Shown here in pieces: positions 52,638 through 60,849 of a stretch of DNA of 64,000 bases. Origin of the DNA: Gordonibacter urolithinfaciens (GTDB lineage: Bacteria > Actinomycetota > Coriobacteriia > Coriobacteriales > Eggerthellaceae); NCBI RefSeq assembly GCF_900199375.1, contig NZ_LT900217.1, forward strand, positions 1,426,001 through 1,490,000. Direction: 5' to 3'. The notes beneath the pieces were generated by a model that ran no database searches, was not told where the DNA came from, and worked only from the letters and a program-made list of their open reading frames with translations. The position numbers and the translations under genes are program-made. Numbering within the stretch: the stretch's first letter is position 1; each line of letters begins with the position of its first letter.

Positions 52638-55451
52638 TTACGCACCGCGCTCGGCGGCGCCCTCTTCGTTCGAGGCCCATGCTACCACAGCTTGGCCGAA
52701 CGAGATGCAGCCGTCGTTGGGCGGCAGATCGCGGTTGACGGCCACCGTGAACCCGACGCGCTCGAGCGCCGCCAGCGCATGCTCCACCAGGTAGCGGTTC
52801 ATGAACACGCCGCCCGACAGCGCCACCGTCTCGATGCCGTACACGCTGCGCGCCAGCTCGGCCGCCGTGGCAACAGCCTGCACGAACGCGTCGTGGAAGC
52901 GTCGCGCGATGACGGGCACGGGCACGTCGGCAGCCTTATCGTCCAGAAGCGCACGGAACGCAGGGGCCGCGTCGAACAGCACGACCGAGGTGTCCTGCGC
53001 CGTGCTCTCCGCAGTGGCGGTGTTCTTGACGACCTCGATGGCGTAGCGGTCGGCCGCAGCGGCATCATCCTCGGCGTTCGGGGGGGCGGCCGGAAGGGCA
53101 GCTGCTGCATCGGCCGCGGCATGCGCGGCCTCCCGTTGGCCGGCTTCCGCTGTTTCATGTGAAACATTTGTTTGGTTTTTGTCCATCGCCGCTTCTAGCA
53201 AGATGGCCGGCTCGCCCTCGTACTTCGGTTCCGTGCAGATGCCCAGAAGCGCGCTGGCGGCGTCGAACAGGCGGCCGACAGACGAGGTCATAGGCGTGTT
53301 CAGGCCGCGGTCGATCATCTGCTCGCACAGGGCCGCCTGATCGCCCAGGGCGGCGAGCGCGTCGGCCGCGCCCGGATGCTCCAGCAGGTCGAACGCCCAC
53401 AGGGCACCGTAGGCCATGCGCAACGGATGCCTCACCGCCGCCGCGCCGCCCGGCATGGGCACGTAGGCGAAGTTCGCGAACCGCTCGAACGCGCGCTGGT
53501 TGCACAGAAGCACCTCGCCGCCCCAGATGGCGCCGTCCACACCGTAGCCCGTGCCGTCGAACGCGATGCCGCACACAGGGCCGGGCAGCCCATGCTCGCC
53601 CATAACCGACACGATGTGCGCGTGGTGGTGCTGCACCTCGGTGAGGGGCAGTTTGCGCGCGCGGCTCTCGTCGTGCGCCCACTTCGACGTGAGGTACTCG
53701 GGGTGGAGGTCGCAGGCCAGGCGCGTCGGCGTGATCTCGAACAGCGTCTCGTAGCGGTCCTTCGCCTGGAGCCACGCGTCGTAGGTCTCGGCGTTCTCCA
53801 TGTCGCCGATATGCTGCGACACGAACGCCTCGGCATCGCGCGTGAGCGTGAACGTGTTCTTCTGCTCGGGGCCCACGGCGAGTATCGCCTGCGAACGAAC
53901 GGATGCCTCACGTGAAGCATCGTGGGAACCCTCGGGCCCATCGGGGTCAGCGAGGACTTCCCCGGTGCCCGGGATGCGGTCGTTGACGGAGGCGCCGCGT
54001 ACTTCGGTACGCAAGCTCTCGTCAGCGGACGCAGATCGGGTGCCACGGGAGGCCGCAGCGTCGGCTCGTTCCGCTGGCTGGCCGGCCAACGGGATCGGAA
54101 GGGGCGCGAAGCCACGGGCGCGGCGGAGGAACTGGAGGGCCTCGCCCGCGCTGCCGGCATCGATGACGCGCACCACCGAGTCGTCGTAGCGGGCGCGAAT
54201 GGCGCGGTCGTGGCCGATGAACGCGTCGGCCACGGAGAACAGCTTCGCGTAAGCATCCTCGTCATCGATGACGATGGGCTCGTCGTGGATGTTGCCGGAC
54301 GTCATGACGAGCAGGGGAATGTGACAGTATCCCCGTCCCTTTGTCTCATCGGCGAAGTCGTGGAGCAGGAGGTGCTGGAGGGGGGTATAGGGCAGCATGA
54401 CGCCCAGCTCGGGCAGGCGGTCGGCCAGACCGGGGGCGAAGGCGGCGCCCGCGCGCTTCTTCAGCAGCACGATGGGGCGCTGCGAGCCCTCGAGCGCGGC
54501 AGCCTCGGCGTCGTTCACCTCGCAGACGCGGCGAACGTCGGCCGTCGAGGCAGCCATCACCGCGAACGCCTTGCCCTCGCGGCGCTTGCGAGCGCGCAGG
54601 AGCGCCACGGCGTTGGCGTTGTTCGCGTCGCACACCAGGTGGAAACCGCCGAGGCCCTTCACGGCCAAAATCTTCCCCGCACGCAGCAGCTCCACGGCGC
54701 GCGCGAGGATGGCATCGCTCTCTGCACGCGTTTTCCCCCAGATCACCGGGCCAAGTGGCGAAGCGATGGCGTCGGGGGCGTCACATGCTTCACCTGCAGC
54801 ATTCGTGCGCTCTTCGAGGCCTACGGCCGGCACGGAGGCGTCTACGCTGGCCAGCGCGCAGGGCAGGCCCTCGTGCTCGCGCCAGCTCAGGTGCGGCCCG
54901 CACTCGAAGCACGCGTCGGGCTGCGCGTGGAAGCGGCGGTCGAGCGGGTCGCCGTACTCGCGGGCGCAACGCTCGCACATGGGGAAGTCCTTCATAGACG
55001 TGCTCTTGCGGTCGTAGGGCAGCTTCTCGATGATGGTGAAGCGCGGCCCGCAGCTCGTGCAGTTGATGAACGGGTAGCGGTAGCGCCGGTCGTTGGGGTT
55101 GAACAGCTCGCGCACGCAGTCGTCGCACGTGGCCAGGTCGGGCGACACGAGCGTGGTCTTCTCCACCGCGCCGGCGTCCGAGAAGCGGATCTCGAAGGAG
55201 TCGAAGTCCTCCAACGGAACCTCCTTGAGCGTCACTTCTTCGACGCGCGAGGCGGCCGGCGGGTTCTCGGACAGCTCGATGACGAACTCGTCGAGCAGCT
55301 TCGCTTCGCCCTCGGCATGGATGAACACGCCGTCGGTAGCGTTGAGCACCCAACCGTTTATCAGGTACTTCTTCGCCATTCGATAGACGAAGGGGCGGAA
55401 CCCCACCCCTTGCACGATACCCTTCACCTGTATGTCGAGCGCTTCGATCAT
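52638..55451 (-). CDS. hypF: carbamoyltransferase HypF with three low-complexity insertions
   Basis: A 937-residue enzyme making the cyanide ligand precursor from carbamoyl phosphate. Acylphosphatase domain: VKGIVQGVGFRPFVYR (9-24). Zinc fingers: Cys109/112/131/134 and 159/162/181/184. Then a YrdC domain (KGLGGFHLVCDANN) and a Kae1-like domain (VQHHHAHIVSVMGEH, GIAFDGTGYGVDGAIWGGE, SGGVFMNRYL). Relatives are about 750 residues. The excess sits in three Ala/Pro/Ser/Glu-rich insertions near residues 196-236, 460-520 and 755-800, each containing a degenerate parS-like palindrome. The core motifs are intact, so it is probably functional. Confidence 0.93.
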   Translation of the reverse strand: MIEALDIQVKGIVQGVGFRPFVYRMAKKYLINGWVLNATDGVFIHAEGEAKLLDEFVIELSENPPAASRVEEVTLKEVPLEDFDSFEIRFSDAGAVEKTTLVSPDLATCDDCVRELFNPNDRRYRYPFINCTSCGPRFTIIEKLPYDRKSTSMKDFPMCERCAREYGDPLDRRFHAQPDACFECGPHLSWREHEGLPCALASVDASVPAVGLEERTNAAGEACDAPDAIASPLGPVIWGKTRAESDAILARAVELLRAGKILAVKGLGGFHLVCDANNANAVALLRARKRREGKAFAVMAASTADVRRVCEVNDAEAAALEGSQRPIVLLKKRAGAAFAPGLADRLPELGVMLPYTPLQHLLLHDFADETKGRGYCHIPLLVMTSGNIHDEPIVIDDEDAYAKLFSVADAFIGHDRAIRARYDDSVVRVIDAGSAGEALQFLRRARGFAPLPIPLAGQPAERADAAASRGTRSASADESLRTEVRGASVNDRIPGTGEVLADPDGPEGSHDASREASVRSQAILAVGPEQKNTFTLTRDAEAFVSQHIGDMENAETYDAWLQAKDRYETLFEITPTRLACDLHPEYLTSKWAHDESRARKLPLTEVQHHHAHIVSVMGEHGLPGPVCGIAFDGTGYGVDGAIWGGEVLLCNQRAFERFANFAYVPMPGGAAAVRHPLRMAYGALWAFDLLEHPGAADALAALGDQAALCEQMIDRGLNTPMTSSVGRLFDAASALLGICTEPKYEGEPAILLEAAMDKNQTNVSHETAEAGQREAAHAAADAAAALPAAPPNAEDDAAAADRYAIEVVKNTATAESTAQDTSVVLFDAAPAFRALLDDKAADVPVPVIARRFHDAFVQAVATAAELARSVYGIETVALSGGVFMNRYLVEHALAALERVGFTVAVNRDLPPNDGCISFGQAVVAWASNEEGAAERGA
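53151..53166. repeat. parS-like site in hypF, copy 5
   Basis: TGTTTCATGTGAAACA differs from the palindromic core by one base (C to T). It is read as NVSHETA in the third HypF insertion. Confidence 0.6.
53904..53919. repeat. degenerate parS-like site in hypF, copy 6
   Basis: TGCCTCACGTGAAGCA matches the core at 13 of 16 positions. It is flanked by GGA and TCG as in the better copies and is read as DASREA in the second HypF insertion. Confidence 0.45.
54786..54801. repeat. degenerate parS-like site in hypF, copy 7
   Basis: TGCTTCACCTGCAGCA matches the core at 12 of 16 positions and keeps the right flank TTCG of copies 1-3. It is read as NAAGEA in the first HypF insertion. Alone it would not be convincing; its place in an insertion supports it. 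Confidence 0.35.
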
Positions 55452-55488
55452 GGTGCGCCTTCCCGATAGCTTTGCGAGCGGAACCTAC

Positions 55489-57195
55489 CTAGTTCAACGT
55501 TGCGAGTATCCCCGTGATAACCTCGGACAGGGCGCGCAGCGTCACGCCGGAGTTGTCGGGGAGGTGCAGGTGCACGCAGCGGCGACCCCGGTCGGCGAGC
55601 GTCAGCAGGTCTCCGGAAGCCTGCGCCTTCGCCAGCGTTCCCAAGCTCTCGGCCTCTTCCGACAGCGGGATGTCCTTCAGCTCGTCGGCCGACAGGATGA
55701 GGAACACGCCGTTGTTCTGGCCGCCCTTCTGCAGCTGGCCCGTGGAGTGCAGGTAGCGCGGCCCCACTTCCAGGCACGACACCGTATGGCGGCTGGCCGC
55801 CACGCCGTGGCGTATGAGCTCGAGCGCCTCGCGCCGCCCCTCGCCCGTGAACGGCAGAAACGCGTTGAGCGCGAAGTAATCTCCCGGTTGGATGCTGGTC
55901 AGAAGCGCGCGGAGGGCGCCCTGCACGTCGGTGCAGTCCTTGAAGCACGGCGCCAGGCGCACCTCCACCTCGCCCATGTGCACGTCGCCGATGTAGTCCT
56001 GCACGAAGTCGGGCGCCGGCTGGCCCTCCTTCAGGATGTCCAGCACCACGGCCTTCGCGGAGGCCACGTCGGGCTGGTCGAACGGGCACACCCGCATGAG
56101 GTAGCCGCACATGGCCACGGCGTACTCCCACATGACGAAGTGCTCGGCCAGCTCCTCCACCGAGTCGATCTTGAAGTTCGCGCGCGGGATGGTGGGATCG
56201 ATGTAGGACAGGCTCATCTCGAAGTTCTTGCGCTCGTCCCACAGGTCGGTCTTCGTCTGGTACATGATGACGCTGCGGTCGCCGGGGTCGTTCGTGAGCA
56301 GCAGCGAGTCTATCTCGATGTTCGGCAGGATGCCCTGGCCGTCCTTGCCCAGGCTCTCGGCCACCAGCTGCTCTATCCACAGGCCCAGCACGCGACCGCG
56401 CTTCGGCGTGAGGAACGAGAACTTGTTGCGCCCCTGCAGGTAGTTGTCGTACAGGAACGCCGCCAGCCCGATGGCCGGGTTGTCGATGGCGTCCTCGCTG
56501 CAGCGCTTCTCGGCCTCCACGGCGTGCTCCAGCAGCTCCTCCAGGTCGATGCCCACGAGTGCGGCGGGCAGCAGGCCGAACACGGACAGCGCCGAGAAGC
56601 GGCCGCCCACGGACGGCTCGCCGGGCAGCACGGCAGCCCAGCCTTCCTCGCGCGCTTGACGCTCCAAGTCAGAGCCGGGGTCGGTGATGGCCACCAGGTG
56701 CTGCACCAGCTCCTCCTCGGCCAGGGCATCGCCCACCGCGTCGCGCACGGCGCGCAGGGCGAGGCGCGGCTCGATGGTGCCGCCGCTCTTCGAGGAGATA
56801 ACGAACAGCGTTGTCTCGGGCCGCGCCTCGGCCAGGATGGCGCGCACGCGCACGGGCGAGTCGGAGTCGAGCGTCTTGAACACGATGCGCGACGAGTCAG
56901 GCTTGTTGTATTTCGTGATGGTCATGGGCGCCTGCGTGGAGCCACCCTGACCGATGAGCACGACCGTCTTGAGTCCCTGCTCGATGATGGAATCGGCGAA
57001 CGCCTGGATGTCGGCGAGCGGGTACGGCGGGTTGCTGGCAAGGTCCGTCCATCCCATGTACCGTTCGGCGCAGGCCTGGGCCTGTTCGGAGAAATCATAG
57101 AGTTTCGCGTCCTTCGCGTGGACGCGGCTGGCAACGCATTCCTTCACGAGCGTCTTCGCGGAGGGATACAGCTTTTCCATATCACCCGAAATCAT
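55489..57195 (-). CDS. pgi: glucose-6-phosphate isomerase
   Basis: A 568-residue phosphoglucose isomerase, interconverting glucose-6-phosphate and fructose-6-phosphate. Seen: VVLIGQGGSTQAP (family GIGGSxLGP position), VISSKSGGTIEP (family SKTFTTxET position), GGRFSALSVFGLLPAAL with the catalytic-loop GGRxSxxS pattern, NKFSFLTPKRG, and a C-terminal helical part. It resembles the isomerase half of transaldolase-isomerase fusions; no transaldolase domain is present. ATG 57195 follows AGAAGG. hypF starts 37 bases downstream on the same strand, so the hyp genes may share its transcript. Confidence 0.85.
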   Translation of the reverse strand: MISGDMEKLYPSAKTLVKECVASRVHAKDAKLYDFSEQAQACAERYMGWTDLASNPPYPLADIQAFADSIIEQGLKTVVLIGQGGSTQAPMTITKYNKPDSSRIVFKTLDSDSPVRVRAILAEARPETTLFVISSKSGGTIEPRLALRAVRDAVGDALAEEELVQHLVAITDPGSDLERQAREEGWAAVLPGEPSVGGRFSALSVFGLLPAALVGIDLEELLEHAVEAEKRCSEDAIDNPAIGLAAFLYDNYLQGRNKFSFLTPKRGRVLGLWIEQLVAESLGKDGQGILPNIEIDSLLLTNDPGDRSVIMYQTKTDLWDERKNFEMSLSYIDPTIPRANFKIDSVEELAEHFVMWEYAVAMCGYLMRVCPFDQPDVASAKAVVLDILKEGQPAPDFVQDYIGDVHMGEVEVRLAPCFKDCTDVQGALRALLTSIQPGDYFALNAFLPFTGEGRREALELIRHGVAASRHTVSCLEVGPRYLHSTGQLQKGGQNNGVFLILSADELKDIPLSEEAESLGTLAKAQASGDLLTLADRGRRCVHLHLPDNSGVTLRALSEVITGILATLN

Positions 57196-57337
57196 GAAAC
57201 CTTCTTTCAGCGGAGTTCCGCCCATTCTAGCAAACGGCGGCGAGAAGTGCCCGTGCCCACCTCGGCTTGTGACGGAGTTGTGTACGTGAGACCGCCCAGC
57301 GGCTCCTTCCTGAAAGTCCACTAATTCGATTATATTT

Positions 57338-57376
57338 CTTATTGATTTTTATTACTTATTGATATAAAGTATCAAT
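57338..57376. promoter_or_regulatory. operator region between pgi and rubrerythrin gene
   Basis: ATTGATA (57358-57364) and TATCAAT (57370-57376), five bases TAAAG apart, form a perfect 19-base inverted repeat. CTTATTGAT occurs twice, at 57338-57346 and 57355-57363, a direct repeat with a 17-base period. The region is AT-rich within GC-rich DNA and contains plausible -35 and -10 hexamers for the rightward gene. It looks like a regulated promoter. Confidence 0.55.
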
Positions 57377-57459
57377 CATTAGATGAGCGCAGACGAGAGC
57401 AGCGCTCACGCGGATCGGGCGGCGCAGAAAGCACCGCCGCTGGAACAGGAGGGGTTTCC

Positions 57460-58224
57460 ATGTCCGATATCTCCCGGCGAAGCTTCATGAGGAACGCGGC
57501 TATTGGAGCCGCAACCGTCGGTACGCTCGGCCTGCTGGCCGGCTGCGCGCCCAAGCAGGAAGAGCCCGCGCCTCAGGCGAACGCCGACGCTCCCGCCGAC
57601 GGCGCTACGGCGAACGTGCTCGACCCGCAAACCATGCCCGACGCGGCTACGGCCAGCAACTTCAACGTGGTTGAGGAAAGCGCCACCACCGTGGGCACGA
57701 CGCTCGACAACCTGAAGACGGCCATCGAGGGCGAGACGGGCGCCACCACGAAGTACGCCGCATGGGCAAAGGTTGCCGAGAAAGCGGGCTACGACCACAT
57801 CGCGCGCCTGTTCAACTGCACGTCGGATGCCGAGAAGATCCACATCGAGCTGGAGTACAAACTGGCACAGAAACTGGAGCCGGGCTATGAGAAGCCCGAG
57901 CCGCCCGAGGTTCCCGAGCACACCGTGGACCTCAACCTCATTGCTGGCGCGAACGGCGAGATCTACGAGACGTCGGACATGTACCCCGCGTTCATCAAAG
58001 TGGCGCAGGAGGAGCAGAACAACGAGGCCGTGCAGGTGTTCACCCGCGCGAAGCTGGCCGAGGCGTACCACGCCGAGCGCTACCTGGACGCGTACAACAC
58101 CATCGACACGCCCACGGATGACAAATACTACCTCTGCCCCATCTGCGGCTACATCCACAAGGGCGAGAACTTCACCGCCTGCCCCATCTGCCTGGCACCC
58201 AAGGCTTCTTTCAAGGAATACTAG
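57460..58224 (+). CDS. Tat-exported rubrerythrin-like lipoprotein
   Basis: A 254-residue protein. Leader: SRRSF (5-9), hydrophobic run and LAGC with Cys29 as a possible lipid site. A ferritin-like diiron domain follows: ETGATTKYAAWAKVAEKAGYDHIARLF, DAEKIHIELEYKLA, and EEQNNEAVQVFTRAKLAEAYHAERYLDA. The rubredoxin-like end is CPICGYIHKGENFTACPIC. Rubrerythrins reduce peroxide and are normally cytoplasmic; an exported form would protect the cell surface. CAGGAGGGG precedes the ATG. Regulated, probably, from the palindrome upstream. Confidence 0.9.
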   Translation: MSDISRRSFMRNAAIGAATVGTLGLLAGCAPKQEEPAPQANADAPADGATANVLDPQTMPDAATASNFNVVEESATTVGTTLDNLKTAIEGETGATTKYAAWAKVAEKAGYDHIARLFNCTSDAEKIHIELEYKLAQKLEPGYEKPEPPEVPEHTVDLNLIAGANGEIYETSDMYPAFIKVAQEEQNNEAVQVFTRAKLAEAYHAERYLDAYNTIDTPTDDKYYLCPICGYIHKGENFTACPICLAPKASFKEY

Positions 58225-58259
58225 GCTTTCGACCTGCCCTTAACGGGATCTCTCCCTCG

Positions 58260-58294
58260 AAGGCCCGGATGCGCCCTTGGCGTGCCCGGGCCTT
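58260..58294 (+). terminator. terminator of rubrerythrin gene
   Basis: AAGGCCCGG (58260-58268) pairs with CCGGGCCTT (58286-58294); a pyrimidine-rich stretch with several T follows. Confidence 0.6.
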
Positions 58295-58640
58295 CCCTTC
58301 CCCATCCCCCTTGCCTTTCTTCCGCCTTCGCGACCGGCCAAGGCGAGCCTTGGGCCTTGCCGCATTGGGGCGGAGGCGGGGGGATTCGAGGCGGCTTACA
58401 TCACCGGGGGTGTCATATAAGTGATGGAGGGGTTGTGGCGCGAGGGGCGCACCGGCCTGCTGCGGCGGCTTGATTCGCTGCTTATCGGTTGCTTGACCTG
58501 GCTTTTTTCCTATGGTAGTCAACTTGATGGCGCACGGCTGGGCTCGAGAGGCGCTTCTCTCGCACGACCCTGGAGGCACGCGGCGAACGCGGACTATACT
58601 GGTTGCGCTCATTTCACTACTATATAGAGGAGTTGCAACT
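58295..58640. other. long intergenic region without a convincing gene
   Basis: Short open frames here are Pro/Gly/Arg-rich and unlike proteins. A TATACT at 58595-58600 could be the -10 of the small gene at 58641. A GGCCAAGG...CCTTGG repeat near 58336-58355 could fold. Nothing else is supported. Confidence 0.4.
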
Positions 58641-58877
58641 ATGGCTTTGGAACTGGCGCTGCCTCAGCTCGATTCAATCATGACGCTGGATGATATCAGG
58701 AAGATGAAGGACAGCGACTTCGTCAAGAACGTGCAGAGCAAGCGCGTGAAGATGGTGGTGACGAACAACGAGGTGTCGAGCGTTATCATCTCGCCGGACC
58801 TGTACAACGTATTCTTGGAGGCCGTCGACAAGCTGAAGGCCGCCCAGACGACTGCCTCTCCTTCCGCCTCCGCCTAA
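58641..58877 (+). CDS. small protein, possible Phd/YefM-like antitoxin fold
   Basis: A 78-residue protein with AGGAG nine bases before its ATG. The core MTLDDIRKMKDSDFVKNVQSK-RVKMVVTNNEVSSVIISPDLYNVFLEAVDKL follows the Phd/YefM pattern (helix, then strand with VVxNN, strand VxVIISPxxYxxFLE, helix). The 12-residue start MALELALPQLDS and Ser/Ala tail are not conserved. No toxin gene adjoins it, so if homologous it is an orphan, perhaps a DNA-binding regulator. The assignment is by eye and weak. Confidence 0.5.
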   Translation: MALELALPQLDSIMTLDDIRKMKDSDFVKNVQSKRVKMVVTNNEVSSVIISPDLYNVFLEAVDKLKAAQTTASPSASA

Positions 58878-58907
58878 TCCGAAACCTCCGGGCGCCCGCA
58901 AGGCCGA

Positions 58908-58968
58908 AACCCGTCCCTCTCCGCTTTGACTTCTGGTCGAAAAGCTGCGAGGGGCGGGTTTTCTTTTG
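58908..58968 (+). terminator. terminator of the small Phd-like gene
   Basis: AACCCGTCCCTC (58908-58919) pairs with GAGGGGCGGGTT (58949-58960) with one G-U pair; the inner loop can form GCTTT/AAAGC. TTTTCTTTTG follows. Confidence 0.75.
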
Positions 58969-59013
58969 AAGCGGGCAGCCAGGCAGCCGCCGAGGCAGTG
59001 GAGCGCGATGAGG

Positions 59014-60849
59014 CTATGCCTCCTCGCCAAGGGCTAGGAGGCGCGCATCGGCGGTGTTCGCCATGATCAGGGCCTCGTAGGTCTTGCGGTCGATGCGCTC
59101 GGCGCGCATGTCGACCGTGAACACCGCGTTGCCGCCCTCCACCGAACCGCCCGACCACGAGGAGCCGAACTGCTCCTTCGCCTCGGACAAGAGCGCTTCG
59201 GCCGCCTCGTCGCTCTCGGCTTGGATGGACAGGGTACTGCTCTCGGCCAGGCCGTCGTCTCCGAAGGCCACCGATTCCCGCGCGTTGCGCAGCTGGCCGT
59301 CGGGACCTTGCACCGTGTAGGCGAAAGCGAGCGCACCAGATGCCGGAGCGCTGGAGAGCGCAGGCGCCTCGTGCGTGTCAGCCGACGTCCAAACGGCAAA
59401 GCACGTGCTCGCCACGGCCAAGGCCAGCAGCACGGCGCACAGCACGTACCAGCGGGTGGTGGGGGATGCGTCCCGCGCCGACTTGCGCTTGACCGGCCGG
59501 GCAGGCGAACGGTCCTCTGCGGAGGGCGCGACCGGCAAAGCCGCCTCGAGAGCGGAGCCAGACGGAGGCGCGGGGGCAGGGGATTTCGAGGCGGAGGTGC
59601 CCGACGGTGACGCGAAGTCAGCGCCTTCTGCGGGTGCGGGTAAAACGCCTGAAACGCCAAGGGAGGCGACCATGGGTTTCGCGGAATGCGCCGAACCGGT
59701 GCCGCGCGCGTCCTTGGCGGCTTGCGCGGAACCTTCGCTTGCGGAACCCTCGGCGGCTGCGGTGGCGGCATCCGCAACCTCCGCAACTAGCGCGGCACCG
59801 GCGGCAACGTCGGCCGCTTGGGAGAGGGGAGGCTTTTCCGCGGCCGTGGAAGGCCCTGCGTCCTTCGCGTCCTTCGCGTCCTTCGCGTCCTTCGCGTCCT
59901 TCGCGTCCTTCGCGTCCTTCGCGTCCTTCGCGTCCTTCGCGTCCTTCGCGTCCTTCGCGTCCTTCGCGTCCTTCGCCTGTTCCTTCCGCTTCGCCTGTTC
60001 CGTGGGCTCTACGGATGCGGAAGGCCCAGCGGCCTTGGCATCCTGCAGAGCCGCCTTCGGCTCCAAAGGCCCGGACGGCTTCGCGGCTGGGGCAGGCTCG
60101 CCCGACGGCACCGTGACGGTCTTCGCCGCATCGGAGTCCGCGACGCTTCCAGCGGCCGGAGCGGCATCCTCCCTCCCCGCAGGCACCGCAGCCTTCGCGC
60201 TCGCCCCCTGCTTGCCGACAACACCGGCAGGGGCGGTCGCAGGCTGCGGCTCACGTGCGGAAACCGGCTTGGCCGCCGAAGTCCGGCCGGCGGCGGGGCG
60301 GAACGCGCGCGCATCTGCGTAACGGCTCCTTACCGTATGGGGAGCTGGCTCGACGGCGGCCGTCTTCGCGGCGGGAACGCCGGACGCCAAGGCGGCGACG
60401 GCCTCTACCGTGAGCGCGACATCTCCGCGCCGGCCGGGCTCGGCGGGCTCGGCCTCGCGCGGAACCTCGGCGACGAGGGCGGCCAAACCGCTCACCCAGT
60501 CGTCGGCCGCGGCTTGGGGTTCGGCCGGGACGGCCTCGGCCTCCCCCTCTGCAGACGAGCCTCCCAGCAGCGACCGCAAGCTGTCGACGAGGGCCGCATC
60601 GCCCTCGCCGGCCCGCTCGCCCCCCTCCTTCCGGCCCGCCGCATCATCGAACGAAATGGAGAACGTCGCAAGCGAGGCGGACGCAGGCGCCTGCGCTGCC
60701 TCCTCTTGCTCGCCGGCAAGCCCGAGGAGCATCGAAAGGTCGACGGAATCCGAACGAGGAGAAGCCTCTTCGGCAGATTCGGGGCCCGACGCGTCCCCGT
60801 CGGCGGCGCCCAGCAGCGCCTCGAGCGACAATGCGGAGTTTACAGGCAT
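59014..60849 (-). CDS. single-helix protein with disordered cytoplasmic region and KDA repeat
   Basis: A 611-residue protein of unknown function. Residues 1-440 are Ala/Glu/Pro/Lys-rich and disordered-looking and include 13 copies of the tripeptide KDA near 290-330. One membrane helix (WYVLCAVLLALAVASTCFAVW) follows a basic stretch. An external domain of about 110 residues then begins ALAFAYTVQGPDGQLRNARES and contains VAFGDDGLAESSTLSIQAESDEAAEALLSEAKEQFG. GAGGGA precedes the ATG. It overlaps the upstream exported-protein gene by ten bases and so is in its operon. Possibly an envelope lipid- or polymer-binding protein. Confidence 0.6.
   Translation of the reverse strand: MPVNSALSLEALLGAADGDASGPESAEEASPRSDSVDLSMLLGLAGEQEEAAQAPASASLATFSISFDDAAGRKEGGERAGEGDAALVDSLRSLLGGSSAEGEAEAVPAEPQAAADDWVSGLAALVAEVPREAEPAEPGRRGDVALTVEAVAALASGVPAAKTAAVEPAPHTVRSRYADARAFRPAAGRTSAAKPVSAREPQPATAPAGVVGKQGASAKAAVPAGREDAAPAAGSVADSDAAKTVTVPSGEPAPAAKPSGPLEPKAALQDAKAAGPSASVEPTEQAKRKEQAKDAKDAKDAKDAKDAKDAKDAKDAKDAKDAKDAKDAKDAGPSTAAEKPPLSQAADVAAGAALVAEVADAATAAAEGSASEGSAQAAKDARGTGSAHSAKPMVASLGVSGVLPAPAEGADFASPSGTSASKSPAPAPPSGSALEAALPVAPSAEDRSPARPVKRKSARDASPTTRWYVLCAVLLALAVASTCFAVWTSADTHEAPALSSAPASGALAFAYTVQGPDGQLRNARESVAFGDDGLAESSTLSIQAESDEAAEALLSEAKEQFGSSWSGGSVEGGNAVFTVDMRAERIDRKTYEALIMANTADARLLALGEEA
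59858..59974. repeat. 13 perfect tandem copies of a 9-bp unit
   Basis: The unit GCGTCCTTC repeats 13 times without a mismatch (117 bases), then decays to GCCTGTTCC. In the leftward gene it encodes KDA repeats. Being a multiple of three, copy-number change alters length but not frame. Confidence 0.95.

Noticed and set aside
57358-57376. FNR box upstream of rubrerythrin
   Set aside because: TTGAT and ATCAA are seven bases apart; FNR sites need four.
58211-58612. 133-codon leftward frame in the long intergenic region
   Set aside because: Basic, Pro/Arg-rich translation with no ribosome-binding site, running over a terminator of the preceding gene.
59858-59974. Tandem repeat as a CRISPR array
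   Set aside because: Units are 9 bases with no spacers and are in frame in a coding sequence.
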